From assembly GCF_003202695.1 (NCBI RefSeq), contig NZ_QGLL01000009.1:124001-188000 (forward strand): DNA of 64,000 nt, in the 5' to 3' direction. Position numbers and translations under genes: made by a program. The notes under the pieces are model-generated. The model was given only the letters and a program-made list of their open reading frames with translations. It did not search any database and was not told where the DNA came from. Source of the stretch: Bifidobacterium asteroides (GTDB lineage: Bacteria > Actinomycetota > Actinomycetes > Actinomycetales > Bifidobacteriaceae). Below are positions 46,964 to 55,134 of the stretch, piece by piece (position 1 is the stretch's first letter; each line of letters begins with the position of its first letter).

Positions 46964-47929
46964 TCAGGTCAGCCTATACCCATCAGACCTGTCCGCATCC
47001 GCCAGACCCGCTGAATCATCCGAATTCCCGGCTACTCCCGGAATAGTCAGGGCATCGGAGGTCTCAGCATCTTCAGAATCTGTCGGCGTATTCGACGTTT
47101 CCGATGCCTGCTGATTCTCGGATGTCTGCGAATTGACCATGTCTAAATCCAGTACCGTTTTATAATCACGATCCGCGTCAGACTGCGAATAACCAAAGTG
47201 AGCCCCGTCCATAACGGAAATCAGGTGCATGCCCATAGGGCGCATGGTCGTCCAGGTAATCCCTCCCGACAACGCTCCACCAATGATCGGCACAGCCTTG
47301 GAAACCCCTGTAGCAAAGACTTTCTTAGTCATTTTTACGGACATAGTCTTGGCCACCGATTTGACGATCGGATAGATCACTCCCTTTGTCAAGGCCTTCT
47401 GCGGCAGACGCTTCAACACGGATTTCCCCAGTTGCGTAGAGATCAAACGCACCGCCGAACTGGCACCAGTAAGGCCAAGCATGACGCCGAGGTACAAAAG
47501 CAACTGATTCCCGATCACGCCATCATCCGGCAGGACGGCTTCCCAGAAATCCTCCTCTCCATACAGATAGGCGATCTCTTGCGCTGTTATCAAAACAAAA
47601 GCATAGAACTGGGCCACATCTGCTGGAATTGTGGCAGCCATGGTAAACCCACCCGGCACTCCAGCCAAGAAAGATGCACCAGCGGATTGCCCCGTTCGTT
47701 TCAGCACGATTTGCCGCGCCATCTTAAGAAGAATCTTCCGATCGCAACCGGCGGCCACTGGGCCCCTCTTCACTATGTCGTCAATGACCTGCGGTGGAGC
47801 ACTGGCGAACTGCTCACGCAGAAACCGCTCACGATCCACTTTCATCCCTGGAATTCGCACAGCCTGATTCAGCACCACCATCAAAGCTTTTCTGCCATCT
47901 TTAGAGCTTTCGGTGTTTTCCTTCGCCAT
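46964..47929 (-). CDS. EcsC-like protein
   Basis: The 321-residue protein has a central hydrophobic region with GVPGGFTMAATIPADVAQFYAFVL and a conserved GIGAxxGG-like stretch near IIGGALSGGITWTTM, both reminiscent of EcsC-family proteins, plus a Ser/Asp/Glu/Thr-rich C-terminal tail. EcsC members associate with the membrane and are poorly characterised. GAAGG sits 6 bases before the ATG at 47929; the frame runs two codons further to a TTG. It converges on the aldo/keto reductase. Confidence 0.7.
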   Translation of the reverse strand: MAKENTESSKDGRKALMVVLNQAVRIPGMKVDRERFLREQFASAPPQVIDDIVKRGPVAAGCDRKILLKMARQIVLKRTGQSAGASFLAGVPGGFTMAATIPADVAQFYAFVLITAQEIAYLYGEEDFWEAVLPDDGVIGNQLLLYLGVMLGLTGASSAVRLISTQLGKSVLKRLPQKALTKGVIYPIVKSVAKTMSVKMTKKVFATGVSKAVPIIGGALSGGITWTTMRPMGMHLISVMDGAHFGYSQSDADRDYKTVLDLDMVNSQTSENQQASETSNTPTDSEDAETSDALTIPGVAGNSDDSAGLADADRSDGYRLT

Positions 47930-48099
47930 TGCCAACCTTCTCCGCCGCCATCCTTGGCCGATATTTCACGAGGTCGATTGTATCCAGGAAACCAGACGAT
48001 CACATCCATAACTGCTCTGATAACGTGATCAGACGGGACATCGACGCTGAAGATTAGCTGCAAGATGCAGGAAAGCCATCTTTGGTACAATCGCTGAAC

Positions 48100-48578
48100 T
48101 CAAGCATGGGGCTGACAATCCATCAAGCAGCTGACCGGGCGGCCGCCTGCGGCACTGACCAAGGCCAGATATCGCGGCGTGGCCACCACCTTGACCAGAT
48201 CTGCCGGGGCTTCGGTCATCGTGAACAGGGGACCGCCATGGATATCCGAACCAGCCATGATCCGTCCATGATGAATCAGGATGCGCCCATTCTTTTCCAG
48301 AGCCCGGTAGCGGAATCACGCAGATCCAGGATTTGCCGGTTCTGGGCTTCGATGTAGGAGTGCGGCGATCGAGGGCCGACTGACTGGTCAACTTGACAAA
48401 CGGTGCCCTTCCAGCGGACTTTTCCACAGTCCAGGATGATCCCAAACTCCGGCTGCTCGACAGTCACTACCAGCTGCCATGCCCAGCGATGCTCCTCAGG
48501 CAGAGCCCCGCCCTTCCAGATGGCTCTAGCCCTATTGCCGGAATGTGCCGCGGGACGGTTATGCTGTGTATGAGACAT
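48100..48578 (-). pseudogene. Frameshifted gene of unknown function
   Basis: On the minus strand one frame reads from about 48578 to 48276, with coding-like composition to LRDSATGLWKRMG. Then a second frame continues without stops (RILIHHGRIMAGSDIHGG to VSCLMDCQPHA) to the TGA at 48102-48100. Restoring one missing base near 48283-48297, beside an AAAA run, would join them into one ~160-residue protein. Both halves use GC-rich third positions. The start at 48578 is approximate because the divergent ppa start is only 36 bp away. The family is not recognised. A sequencing error is the main alternative. Confidence 0.5.
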
Positions 48579-48613
48579 TCCTATGCTGTCCAGACCGAGA
48601 AGGAGACAGGACA

Positions 48614-49105
48614 ATGGCAGAGACATTCGACGTGCTGGTCGAGATTCCCCGGGGCTCCCGCAACAAGTATGAGATGGACCACGACAGCGGCCATATCAGG
48701 CTGGACCGCACCCTCTTCACCTCCATGGGCTACCCCGACGACTACGGCTACATCGACGGGACCCTGGGCGAGGACGGCGATCCCCTGGATGCCCTGGTCA
48801 TGATTCCCGATTCGGTCTTCCCGGGCTGCATCGTCGAATGCCGCGCCGTAGGTCTCTATCACATGGTCGACGAGGCCGGCGGGGACGACAAGGTCCTCTG
48901 CGTGCCTGCTGACGTCCGCTACGATGACATCAAGGACATCGATGACGTCTCCGACTTCCACAAGCAGGAGATCAAGCACTTCTTCGAACAGTACAAGGCT
49001 CTGGAACCAGGCAAGGAGGTCATGCCCGGCGACTACTGGACCAATGCCGAGGCTGCCGAGACCCAGATCAAGGCTGCACGCGAGCGCTTGGCCGCCCAGC
49101 ACTGA
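48614..49105 (+). CDS. ppa: Inorganic pyrophosphatase
   Basis: The 163-residue family I enzyme has FDVLVEIPRGSRNKYEMD, MGYPDDYGYIDGTLGEDGDPLDALVM with the metal-binding Asp residues, and KDIDDVSDFHKQEIKHFFEQYK. It hydrolyses PPi to pull biosynthesis forward. AAGGAG lies about 8 bases before the ATG at 48614; the longer upstream frame is not similar. A terminator follows. Confidence 0.97.
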   Translation: MAETFDVLVEIPRGSRNKYEMDHDSGHIRLDRTLFTSMGYPDDYGYIDGTLGEDGDPLDALVMIPDSVFPGCIVECRAVGLYHMVDEAGGDDKVLCVPADVRYDDIKDIDDVSDFHKQEIKHFFEQYKALEPGKEVMPGDYWTNAEAAETQIKAARERLAAQH

Positions 49106-49135
49106 CTTTTCAAGGCCGACCAGTCGGCGCAACCA

Positions 49136-49174
49136 CCCCGGCAAGGGCCCAACCACCGCCCGAACCGGGGTTTT
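49136..49174 (+). terminator. Terminator after ppa
   Basis: CCCCGG (49136-49141) pairs with CCGGGG (49165-49170), followed by TTTT; flanking AACC bases extend the match. The loop is long. Confidence 0.5.
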
Positions 49175-49254
49175 GCATGCTCAAATCCTCCCAAAACGCG
49201 TCCGGCCGTCTACGATTGCAAATTGCTGGTGCGCGCGCAACGGCAGGAGCGGCT

Positions 49255-49701
49255 ATGACTTTCTATACGTACCAATACCTCAAGGGCGGTCAGACCAACT
49301 GGACCATGATCAGGATCATCGTGGTCGTCGTTCTGGCCCTGGCCTTCCTCTTCTTCCTGTTCATGTACTCCCGCCACCGCTGGAACCATAAGTACAAGGA
49401 TCTGTCCATCATCCTGGCCACCCTGCTACTGCTGGCGGCGGCCATCCAGTACAGCGACTACACCAATCTGCGCACAGCCAGTCTGCAGAGCGGACAGCTG
49501 ACCACGGTCATCGACAAGTCCGCAGCCAAGCTCAAGGTCAAACCTGAGCAAATCAGCATCAACGACACCTCGCGCAACAACGACATGATCATCAAGACTC
49601 CCAAGGGCTACTACACCCTGGTATTCAACAGCTCAGGCTCCGAATTCCTGCTGCAGCGCGCCGACCTGTACCGCCCAGACATCACCGTGATCGGAGAGTG
49701 A
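49255..49701 (+). CDS. DUF3290 family membrane protein
   Basis: The 148-residue protein has two hydrophobic helices (~22-42 and ~56-73) and a C-terminal extracytoplasmic domain. It matches the DUF3290 pattern (FYTYQYLK at the start). AGGAG lies 6 bases before the ATG at 49255; the 26-codon longer frame is rejected. It is 3 bp upstream of the YetF-like gene, and the DUF3290-DUF421 pairing recurs in Firmicutes, so the two likely act together at the membrane. Confidence 0.8.
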   Translation: MTFYTYQYLKGGQTNWTMIRIIVVVVLALAFLFFLFMYSRHRWNHKYKDLSIILATLLLLAAAIQYSDYTNLRTASLQSGQLTTVIDKSAAKLKVKPEQISINDTSRNNDMIIKTPKGYYTLVFNSSGSEFLLQRADLYRPDITVIGE

Positions 49702-49704
49702 CCC

Positions 49705-50349
49705 ATGGATATCAATTTCTACGTCAACGTGGCTCTGAAGCTGATCGTCGGGCTGCTCTTCATCACTCTGCTCATCAATGTGACCGGCAAGGGGAACCTG
49801 GCGCCCACCTCGCCCATGGACCAGCTGCAGAACTACGTCCTGGGCGGCATCATCGGCGGGGTCATATACAGCGACAGCATCTCCATGGCCCAGTACATCG
49901 TCATCCTGCTGATATGGGCGGCACTGATCCTCATCACTCGATACGCCAAGACCCACATCCATGCAGTGGGCAAGTACATCGACGGCGAACCGGTCACCAT
50001 CATCAAAAACGGCAAGCTGCTGGTCCAAAACTGTCTCAAGGTCAATCTGACGGCCAAGGAGGTGGACTTCAAGCTGCGAACCAAAGGCATCAACGACATC
50101 CGCGACGTCAAGCGGGGCATTGTCGAGCAGAACGGCAGCCTGACCATCATCTCCGAGGGCGACAAGGACGTGCGCTATCCGGTGGTCATGGATGGGCGGG
50201 TCAATCCCGATGTACTTGACGCCATGGGACGGGACGAGCACTGGCTTGACGAGCAGCTGGCCAAGCAGGGCATACGCAAGGTCAGCGATGTGTACATGGC
50301 ACGCTTCCAGAACGGCGAGTTCTACGCCGTCACCTACCAGGACAAGTAG
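49705..50349 (+). CDS. DUF421 (YetF-like) membrane protein
   Basis: The 214-residue protein has three N-terminal membrane helices (~9-85) with the DUF421 segment MDQLQNYVLGGIIGGVIYS. A cytoplasmic alpha/beta domain follows (KNGKLLVQNCLKVNLTAKEVDFKLRTKGI). YetF-type proteins are of uncertain function; some influence spore or stress resistance. It follows the DUF3290 gene directly. Confidence 0.85.
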   Translation: MDINFYVNVALKLIVGLLFITLLINVTGKGNLAPTSPMDQLQNYVLGGIIGGVIYSDSISMAQYIVILLIWAALILITRYAKTHIHAVGKYIDGEPVTIIKNGKLLVQNCLKVNLTAKEVDFKLRTKGINDIRDVKRGIVEQNGSLTIISEGDKDVRYPVVMDGRVNPDVLDAMGRDEHWLDEQLAKQGIRKVSDVYMARFQNGEFYAVTYQDK

Positions 50350-50460
50350 CGCCGTCCACGCGGCAGAGAGCAGCCTGATTGTGACCCATGGCACATTAAA
50401 AGGCCGATTCGATATCCTGTCATGCTTGATCGTTCCAGCGCTGACAGGTAAAATCTAAGC

Positions 50461-50622
50461 CTATATTGTCATGGCGTAGCATGTGAACGGCATTCAACGA
50501 ATTCAAAGCCGACTCCAATCGGCAGTTCCGCGCTGGACGCTCCCGAGGCGTAGGCGGGTTTGAGGAGACCTGGTCGAGGCCCATCCCTCCAGGGATGAAC
50601 CCTTTCAAGGAATGCCGTGTTC
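50461..50622 (+). promoter_or_regulatory. Structured 5' leader of mntP, candidate riboswitch
   Basis: A -10-like TATATT at 50461-50466 would start a leader of about 145 bases. GAACGGCATTC (50484-50494) pairs with GAATGCCGTGTTC (50610-50622), a stem that encloses hairpins including CATCCCT/AGGGATG (50583-50597) and contains the GTG start codon. The leader has a GAGACC core like manganese (yybP-ykoY) riboswitches, but the usual GGGGAGTAG loop is not found. Confidence 0.4.
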
Positions 50623-51180
50623 TTCAGATTGCTGTTTATTGCCTTAGGTGTATCTTCTGACGCTTTTGCGGTCTCCATCAGCAAAGGACTGTCCGTGGAC
50701 CGACTGCGGGCCCGCCATCATTGGCTGGTCGGACTTTGGTTCGGCGGGTTCCAGACTCTGCTGCCCCTGCTTGGCTACTTCGCAGCCTCCATGCTGCAGG
50801 ACTCCCTGGCCGCCGTGGATCATTGGATTATCTTCGGCATCCTGTCGGCAATCGGGGTCAATATGATCCGCGAGGGCGTCTACGGCAAGGAAGAGGAAGC
50901 GAACGAAGAAGATAGCTTCTCTTGGCGGCGAATGCTTCCTGCGGCCATAGCCACCAGCATCGATTCATTCGGCGTGGGTGCGGGCCTGGCCCTGCTGGGC
51001 ATCAACGTCTGGCTGTCCGCGCTGGTCATCGGGCTGGTGACTGCTGCGGCCTCCGTAGTGGGGCTGCGCATCGGATACGCCGTCGGCTCACGCTGGCGCA
51101 AGCCGGCCAGAATCGCCGGCGGCATCATGCTAATAGTCATGGGTATCCAGATCCTTCTGGATCACCTGATGAATGCCTAG
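50617..51180 (+). CDS. mntP: Manganese efflux pump MntP
   Basis: The 187-residue protein has six predicted helices with a repeated Asp motif: ALGVSSDAFAVSISKG in helix 1 and ATSIDSFGVGAGLALLG in helix 4, the pair of metal-binding Asp sites of MntP. It exports Mn2+ and protects against manganese excess. The start is a GTG (50617-50619) behind AAGGAA. The start codon lies in the closing stem of the structured leader, suggesting translational control. Confidence 0.93.
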   Translation: MFFRLLFIALGVSSDAFAVSISKGLSVDRLRARHHWLVGLWFGGFQTLLPLLGYFAASMLQDSLAAVDHWIIFGILSAIGVNMIREGVYGKEEEANEEDSFSWRRMLPAAIATSIDSFGVGAGLALLGINVWLSALVIGLVTAAASVVGLRIGYAVGSRWRKPARIAGGIMLIVMGIQILLDHLMNA

Positions 51181-51181
51181 C

Positions 51182-51844
51182 TCAGATCGTCGTCTGGAGG
51201 ACCAAGGCGGCCAGCACCACGCCGGCTCCAGCCAGAAGGATCGACATCAGCGCCAGACCAATGGCCCCACGCCGATCAGCTGCTTCCTGGGCCCAGCGAT
51301 GGCCCGCAGTCATGAGCCCGAGCAGCAGCAACAAGGCCACAAGCACCACCAGGATCGATATCGGGTCAGATTGCAATCCCCTGATCAGCTCTGGCAGGAA
51401 GATCCATCCCGATGCGGCGACAGCAGTGACCCCGCCCATGGCGGTTGCAGAAATGCCTCGGATGACCATCCGCCTGTCCCGCCGCAGCATCTGCCGAACG
51501 AACATGAAAACAGCCAGGAGAGCCAGCAGGAATGCCGCAGTCGACAGCCAGACAGCGAAGGCGCCAGGTCCCTGCACGACCAAGGCCGGCACTAGGCAGA
51601 TCAAGGTCAGCAGACCGAACATGGCCCGGTCGGGAGCGGGTCGAATGCCCCGGCCCACCAGGGGCCAGGAGGCCACCAGGGCCAATGCCAGCCCCAGAAC
51701 CAGGACGGCCTGCACCCATCGACCGATCCGAGGCTCCGCCAGCAAGCCCGCCGCTGTGCCCGGCAGAATCAAGGCCGCCAAGGCCAGCATCTGCGTCAGC
51801 GCGGGCGCGCGCCCATCCCGTGTTTCTTGTGCGGTCTGCGCCAT
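51182..51844 (-). CDS. Multi-pass membrane protein of unknown function
   Basis: The 220-residue protein has about six to seven hydrophobic helices separated by short Arg-rich loops (WPLVGRGIRPAPDR, RQMLRRDRRM). I do not recognise the family. AGGAGG lies 4 bases before the ATG at 51844; the frame runs 11 codons further to an ATG at 51877. It converges on mntP with a gap of 1 bp and is divergent from glnR. Confidence 0.7.
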   Translation of the reverse strand: MAQTAQETRDGRAPALTQMLALAALILPGTAAGLLAEPRIGRWVQAVLVLGLALALVASWPLVGRGIRPAPDRAMFGLLTLICLVPALVVQGPGAFAVWLSTAAFLLALLAVFMFVRQMLRRDRRMVIRGISATAMGGVTAVAASGWIFLPELIRGLQSDPISILVVLVALLLLLGLMTAGHRWAQEAADRRGAIGLALMSILLAGAGVVLAALVLQTTI

Positions 51845-51937
51845 GGGTCCTCCTGCCTGTCCCCGTCGGGGAGCCATACGTCACATCCTAGGCCAAGGCC
51901 ATCCTGTGAACTCAGAGCCCCGGTGACGGGCCGATTG

Positions 51938-51943
51938 TACAAT
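51938..51943 (+). promoter_or_regulatory. Candidate -10 element of glnR
   Basis: TACAAT overlaps the first ATG of the open frame (51942) and so rules it out as start. It gives a leader of about 58 bases to the GTG at 52008. No good -35 is seen. Confidence 0.45.
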
Positions 51944-52007
51944 GATGACGACTGTTCAACGAATCCACTCCCGGTATGGACGAACGGACAGGGAAGAAGG
52001 TACCCCC

Positions 52008-52838
52008 GTGACGGATCTGACCTTGATGACCTGCGCCGAGGACCCGGCATCGGTTCTGCCAGCCTTGGCCCTGCTCTCCCATCGAGTGCGCGTTCTGCCC
52101 CTGGACGCCGCCTCTCTGGTAAGGATGCCCGAGGACACGGTGCTGCTGATCGATGCCAGCGACGACCTGGCCGAGGCCAAGACCCTCTGCAACCTAACCC
52201 GAGCCTCCGGTCTGTCCACGCCCATCATCCTGATTCTGAGCGAAGGCGGCTTCACTGTGGTCAATGCCAGCTGGGGCGTGGCTGACGTAATCATTCAGTC
52301 CGCATCTCCAGCCGAGGTCGAGGCCCGGCTGCGTCTGATCTGCCAGCGCGCGACCCCGACACGCAAGCCGGATGCCCATCCAGAGGAAGCCGAGGAGCAG
52401 GTGCCCAGCGGTCAGGTTCGCTCGGGCGATCTGGTCGTGGATACCGAAAGCTACACAGCCCGAATCCATGGTCGTCCCATCAACCTGGCTTACAAGGAGT
52501 TCGAGCTGCTCAAATACCTTGTTCTGCATCCCGGCAGGGTCTTCACCAGGGCGCAGCTCCTCCAGGAAGTCTGGGGCTATGACTATTACGGCGGCACTAG
52601 AACTGTGGACGTGCATGTGCGGCGGCTCAGGGCCAAGCTGGGCAGTGAGCACGAGCACCTGATCGGCACGGTCCGCAATGTGGGCTACCGGTTCGACCCG
52701 CCCTCCCCGGCAAGGACAACCTCCGTCCCCAAGCCCACGCCGGATGCCGGGACCGACCCAGACCTAGCCGAGCAAGAGAACAGCCAGGCCGAGCGACCCA
52801 AGGAACCTACGAAGAAGAAAACCGATCATAGTGACTGA
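52008..52838 (+). CDS. glnR: GlnR-type winged-helix transcriptional regulator
   Basis: The 276-residue protein has an N-terminal atypical receiver domain, starting VTDLTLM, with [21 protein letters not shown] and the strand end [12 protein letters not shown]-terminal OmpR-type DNA-binding domain (~135-225) contains [26 protein letters not shown] and [15 protein letters not shown]. The receiver resembles actinobacterial GlnR, the nitrogen regulator, rather than a phosphorylated response regulator; a partner kinase is not encoded nearby. The GTG start has GAAGG upstream. The tail (~230-276) is Lys/Glu/Pro-rich. The end overlaps nth by 8 bases. Confidence 0.78.
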   Translation: MTDLTLMTCAEDPASVLPALALLSHRVRVLPLDAASLVRMPEDTVLLIDASDDLAEAKTLCNLTRASGLSTPIILILSEGGFTVVNASWGVADVIIQSASPAEVEARLRLICQRATPTRKPDAHPEEAEEQVPSGQVRSGDLVVDTESYTARIHGRPINLAYKEFELLKYLVLHPGRVFTRAQLLQEVWGYDYYGGTRTVDVHVRRLRAKLGSEHEHLIGTVRNVGYRFDPPSPARTTSVPKPTPDAGTDPDLAEQENSQAERPKEPTKKKTDHSD

Positions 52839-53547
52839 TGCATCATCAAACCGAAAGCGCCCCCAGGGCAGGGAAAGCAGGGCCCGGCGTCTGGCCCGCA
52901 TGCACGAGGAGTACCGCATCCTCTGCCAGGTCTTTCCCGAGGCAGTATGTGCCCTGCACTTCCGCAACCCCTTCGAGCTACTAGTGGCCACGGTTCTGAG
53001 CGCCCAGACCACCGATAAGCGGGTCAACTCGGTGACCCCCGAACTCTTTGAGCGCTACCCTGATCCCGCAGCCATGGCCCAGGCCCAGCCGACCGATCTG
53101 GAGGCCATAATCCACCCGGTGGGCTTCTACCACGCCAAAGCCCGCCACCTGTCAGGACTCTCCCTGATGCTGACAGAAGACTACGGCGGCGAGGTACCCC
53201 AGACCATGGAGGAGCTGACCAGTCTGCCCGGGGTAGGGCGCAAGACCGCCAACGTGGTCCTCGGCAACGCTTTCAATATCCCCGGATTCCCGGTGGACAC
53301 CCACGTCACTCGGGTCACCGGCCGACTGCGCTGGCGGACCGACTGGCGCAGCACCCACCCCGATCCGGTCAAGATCGAGCATGAGATCTGCGACTGCTTC
53401 CCGCCCGAGGACTGGACCAATCTGTCGCACAGGCTGATCCTCCACGGCCGAGCCACCTGCCACGCCCGCAAGCCCGACTGCCTCCACTGCCCCCTGGCCG
53501 AAACATGTCCCAGCGCCGAGCTCCTGTCCGGACCGGCCTCCCGGTAG
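52831..53547 (+). CDS. nth: Endonuclease III
   Basis: The 238-residue HhH-GPD glycosylase has the helix-hairpin-helix with catalytic Lys in [17 protein letters not shown], the catalytic Asp in [11 protein letters not shown], and the C-terminal iron-sulfur cluster cysteines spaced C-x6-C-x2-C-x5-C. It removes oxidised pyrimidines and cuts the AP site. The GTG start overlaps glnR, so it is probably cotranscribed with it. Confidence 0.96.
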   Translation: MTDASSNRKRPQGRESRARRLARMHEEYRILCQVFPEAVCALHFRNPFELLVATVLSAQTTDKRVNSVTPELFERYPDPAAMAQAQPTDLEAIIHPVGFYHAKARHLSGLSLMLTEDYGGEVPQTMEELTSLPGVGRKTANVVLGNAFNIPGFPVDTHVTRVTGRLRWRTDWRSTHPDPVKIEHEICDCFPPEDWTNLSHRLILHGRATCHARKPDCLHCPLAETCPSAELLSGPASR

Positions 53548-53550
53548 AAT
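53545..53550 (+). promoter_or_regulatory. Leaderless-type -10 element of the family-5 binding-protein gene
   Basis: TAGAAT overlaps the nth stop codon and lies 7 bases before the ATG at 53558. Confidence 0.45.
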
Positions 53551-53557
53551 CAAAACC

Positions 53558-55090
53558 ATGGCACGCGGCAGACACAAGCAAATCAGATCCGGAATCGTAT
53601 TTCTCCTGGTACTGGCAGTGCTGACCGCAGGCACCTACATGGCCTGGCCCCTGGTGACAGGCCAAGGAGGGTGGCGGCTGCCGTGGAACCAGGAAGGTCC
53701 GGGCCAGGTCGTACGCATCCGGGCCAGGCAGGCCCCCGTCTCACTGGATATCCGCACCGAACCCGGACGATCCACTGACCAGGCCCTGATGGGCAACGTC
53801 TATCAGACCCTGACCAGGCCCGACGCACAGGGCCGGCCGACGCCCGGTCTAGCTCAGAACTGGGAAGTCTCCGCAAACGGACTGCTCTATACCTTCCATC
53901 TGCGCAAGGATGCCCGCTTCGCCGATGGACGCCGCCTGACCTCGGAGGACGCCCTCTGGTCCTTGCATCAGATCATCGACCACCAGTACCAGGGTTATCG
54001 TGACCTGGACGGACTGGCCAAAGTAACCGACCCCGATGAGGCGACACTGGTAATCGGATTGAAGAGCCCGAACGTCAGGTTGCTGACTGCCCTGAGCGGT
54101 CGTGCAGGCATTGTCTACGACCGCCAGGCGAGGGTCAACTACTCTACTCAATCAGCCGGTTCCGGCCCCTACCAAGTTGCTGATTGGCAGCCGGGCGCCA
54201 GTCTGACCCTGACTGCCAACCAGTCCTATCGAGGCCCGGACAAGGCTGCCATTCGCAAGGTGATCTTCAGCTATACCGGCAGCCCGCAGCAAACCGTCAA
54301 GGATCTGGACCAGGGACGCCTGGACGCTGTAGTGGACATGGATCCGGACACCGCCAGGCAGGCCGGCAAGGCATCAACCGCCACACCCAGCACAGATAAT
54401 GTGGTCTTGATCTTCAACAACAAGGCATCCAGCGCACTGTCCGACCAGCATGTACGCGAGGCAGTCCGCTATGCCCTGGACCGTGAAGCACTGGCCAAGC
54501 TGGAAGGAGGCGCAGCCAAAGCGCTGGGCGGGCCGCTCAATCAGCTGAGCCCCGGCTATGATCCTGGTCTGCAGGCCTTCCCCTTCGACCAGGCCCAGGC
54601 GGTTCATCGGTCCTCCTATTACCGTCCGTCCTTCTTCCATGGCGGTCTGCGTCTGGTCTATTCCCGCGAATTCGGCAGCCAGGTGGGCGAGCTGATTCGT
54701 ACGCAGCTCAAGGCAGTAGGCCTCCCCAGCCAGGTCTCCATGGTGGACCAGCCCGCCTTCCGCGACCAAGTGCTCAACCGCCGCGACTACGACATGACCC
54801 TGCTGGTCATGGACAATGACGAAATCGACCGCTTCGCCGACCCCGACTCCATCATGCTCTTTGACAACGTCGATATTCAGAGCTCCTGGAAGCAGGTGAC
54901 GGCCAGCACCGACCAGAACGTCTATGCCGAGCGACTGCGGGCCTTCGCCCGACAGGTCAGCGACCTCTCCCCCAGCGACTGGCTCTATCAGCGTACGCCC
55001 CTGGTCCTTAAGGCCCCCCGACTCCAAGGCATGCCCAGCTCTCTGCTGGACCGCTATCTGCCCCTGTGGAACCTGCGCGTCCAGGGGTGA
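53558..55090 (+). CDS. ABC transporter family-5 substrate-binding protein (peptide/nickel-type)
   Basis: The 510-residue protein has an N-terminal membrane helix (~12-30) without a lipobox Cys, so it may be anchored by this helix. The family-5 binding fold follows: VYQTLTRPDAQGRPTPGLAQNW, then YTFHLRKDARFADGRRLTSEDALWSL, and GSGPYQVADWQPGASLTL. These bind oligopeptides, nickel or related ligands. No permease or ATPase gene lies next to it, so its partner is elsewhere or it acts alone. Confidence 0.85.
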   Translation: MARGRHKQIRSGIVFLLVLAVLTAGTYMAWPLVTGQGGWRLPWNQEGPGQVVRIRARQAPVSLDIRTEPGRSTDQALMGNVYQTLTRPDAQGRPTPGLAQNWEVSANGLLYTFHLRKDARFADGRRLTSEDALWSLHQIIDHQYQGYRDLDGLAKVTDPDEATLVIGLKSPNVRLLTALSGRAGIVYDRQARVNYSTQSAGSGPYQVADWQPGASLTLTANQSYRGPDKAAIRKVIFSYTGSPQQTVKDLDQGRLDAVVDMDPDTARQAGKASTATPSTDNVVLIFNNKASSALSDQHVREAVRYALDREALAKLEGGAAKALGGPLNQLSPGYDPGLQAFPFDQAQAVHRSSYYRPSFFHGGLRLVYSREFGSQVGELIRTQLKAVGLPSQVSMVDQPAFRDQVLNRRDYDMTLLVMDNDEIDRFADPDSIMLFDNVDIQSSWKQVTASTDQNVYAERLRAFARQVSDLSPSDWLYQRTPLVLKAPRLQGMPSSLLDRYLPLWNLRVQG

Positions 55091-55122
55091 AAAGGCCGGA
55101 GCCCCTTGTCACTGTTCGTCCA

Positions 55123-55128
55123 TAAAAT
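55123..55128 (+). promoter_or_regulatory. Leaderless-type -10 element of valS
   Basis: TAAAAT lies 6 bases before the ATG at 55135. A -35-like TTGTCA at 55106-55111 is too close (11-base spacer) to count. Confidence 0.45.
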
Positions 55129-55134
55129 GCTGGT

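Noticed and set aside
50484-50622. Firm assignment of the mntP leader to the yybP-ykoY manganese riboswitch
   Set aside because: The GAGACC core is present, but the conserved GGGGAGTAG loop is not found. I keep it as an unclassified structured leader.
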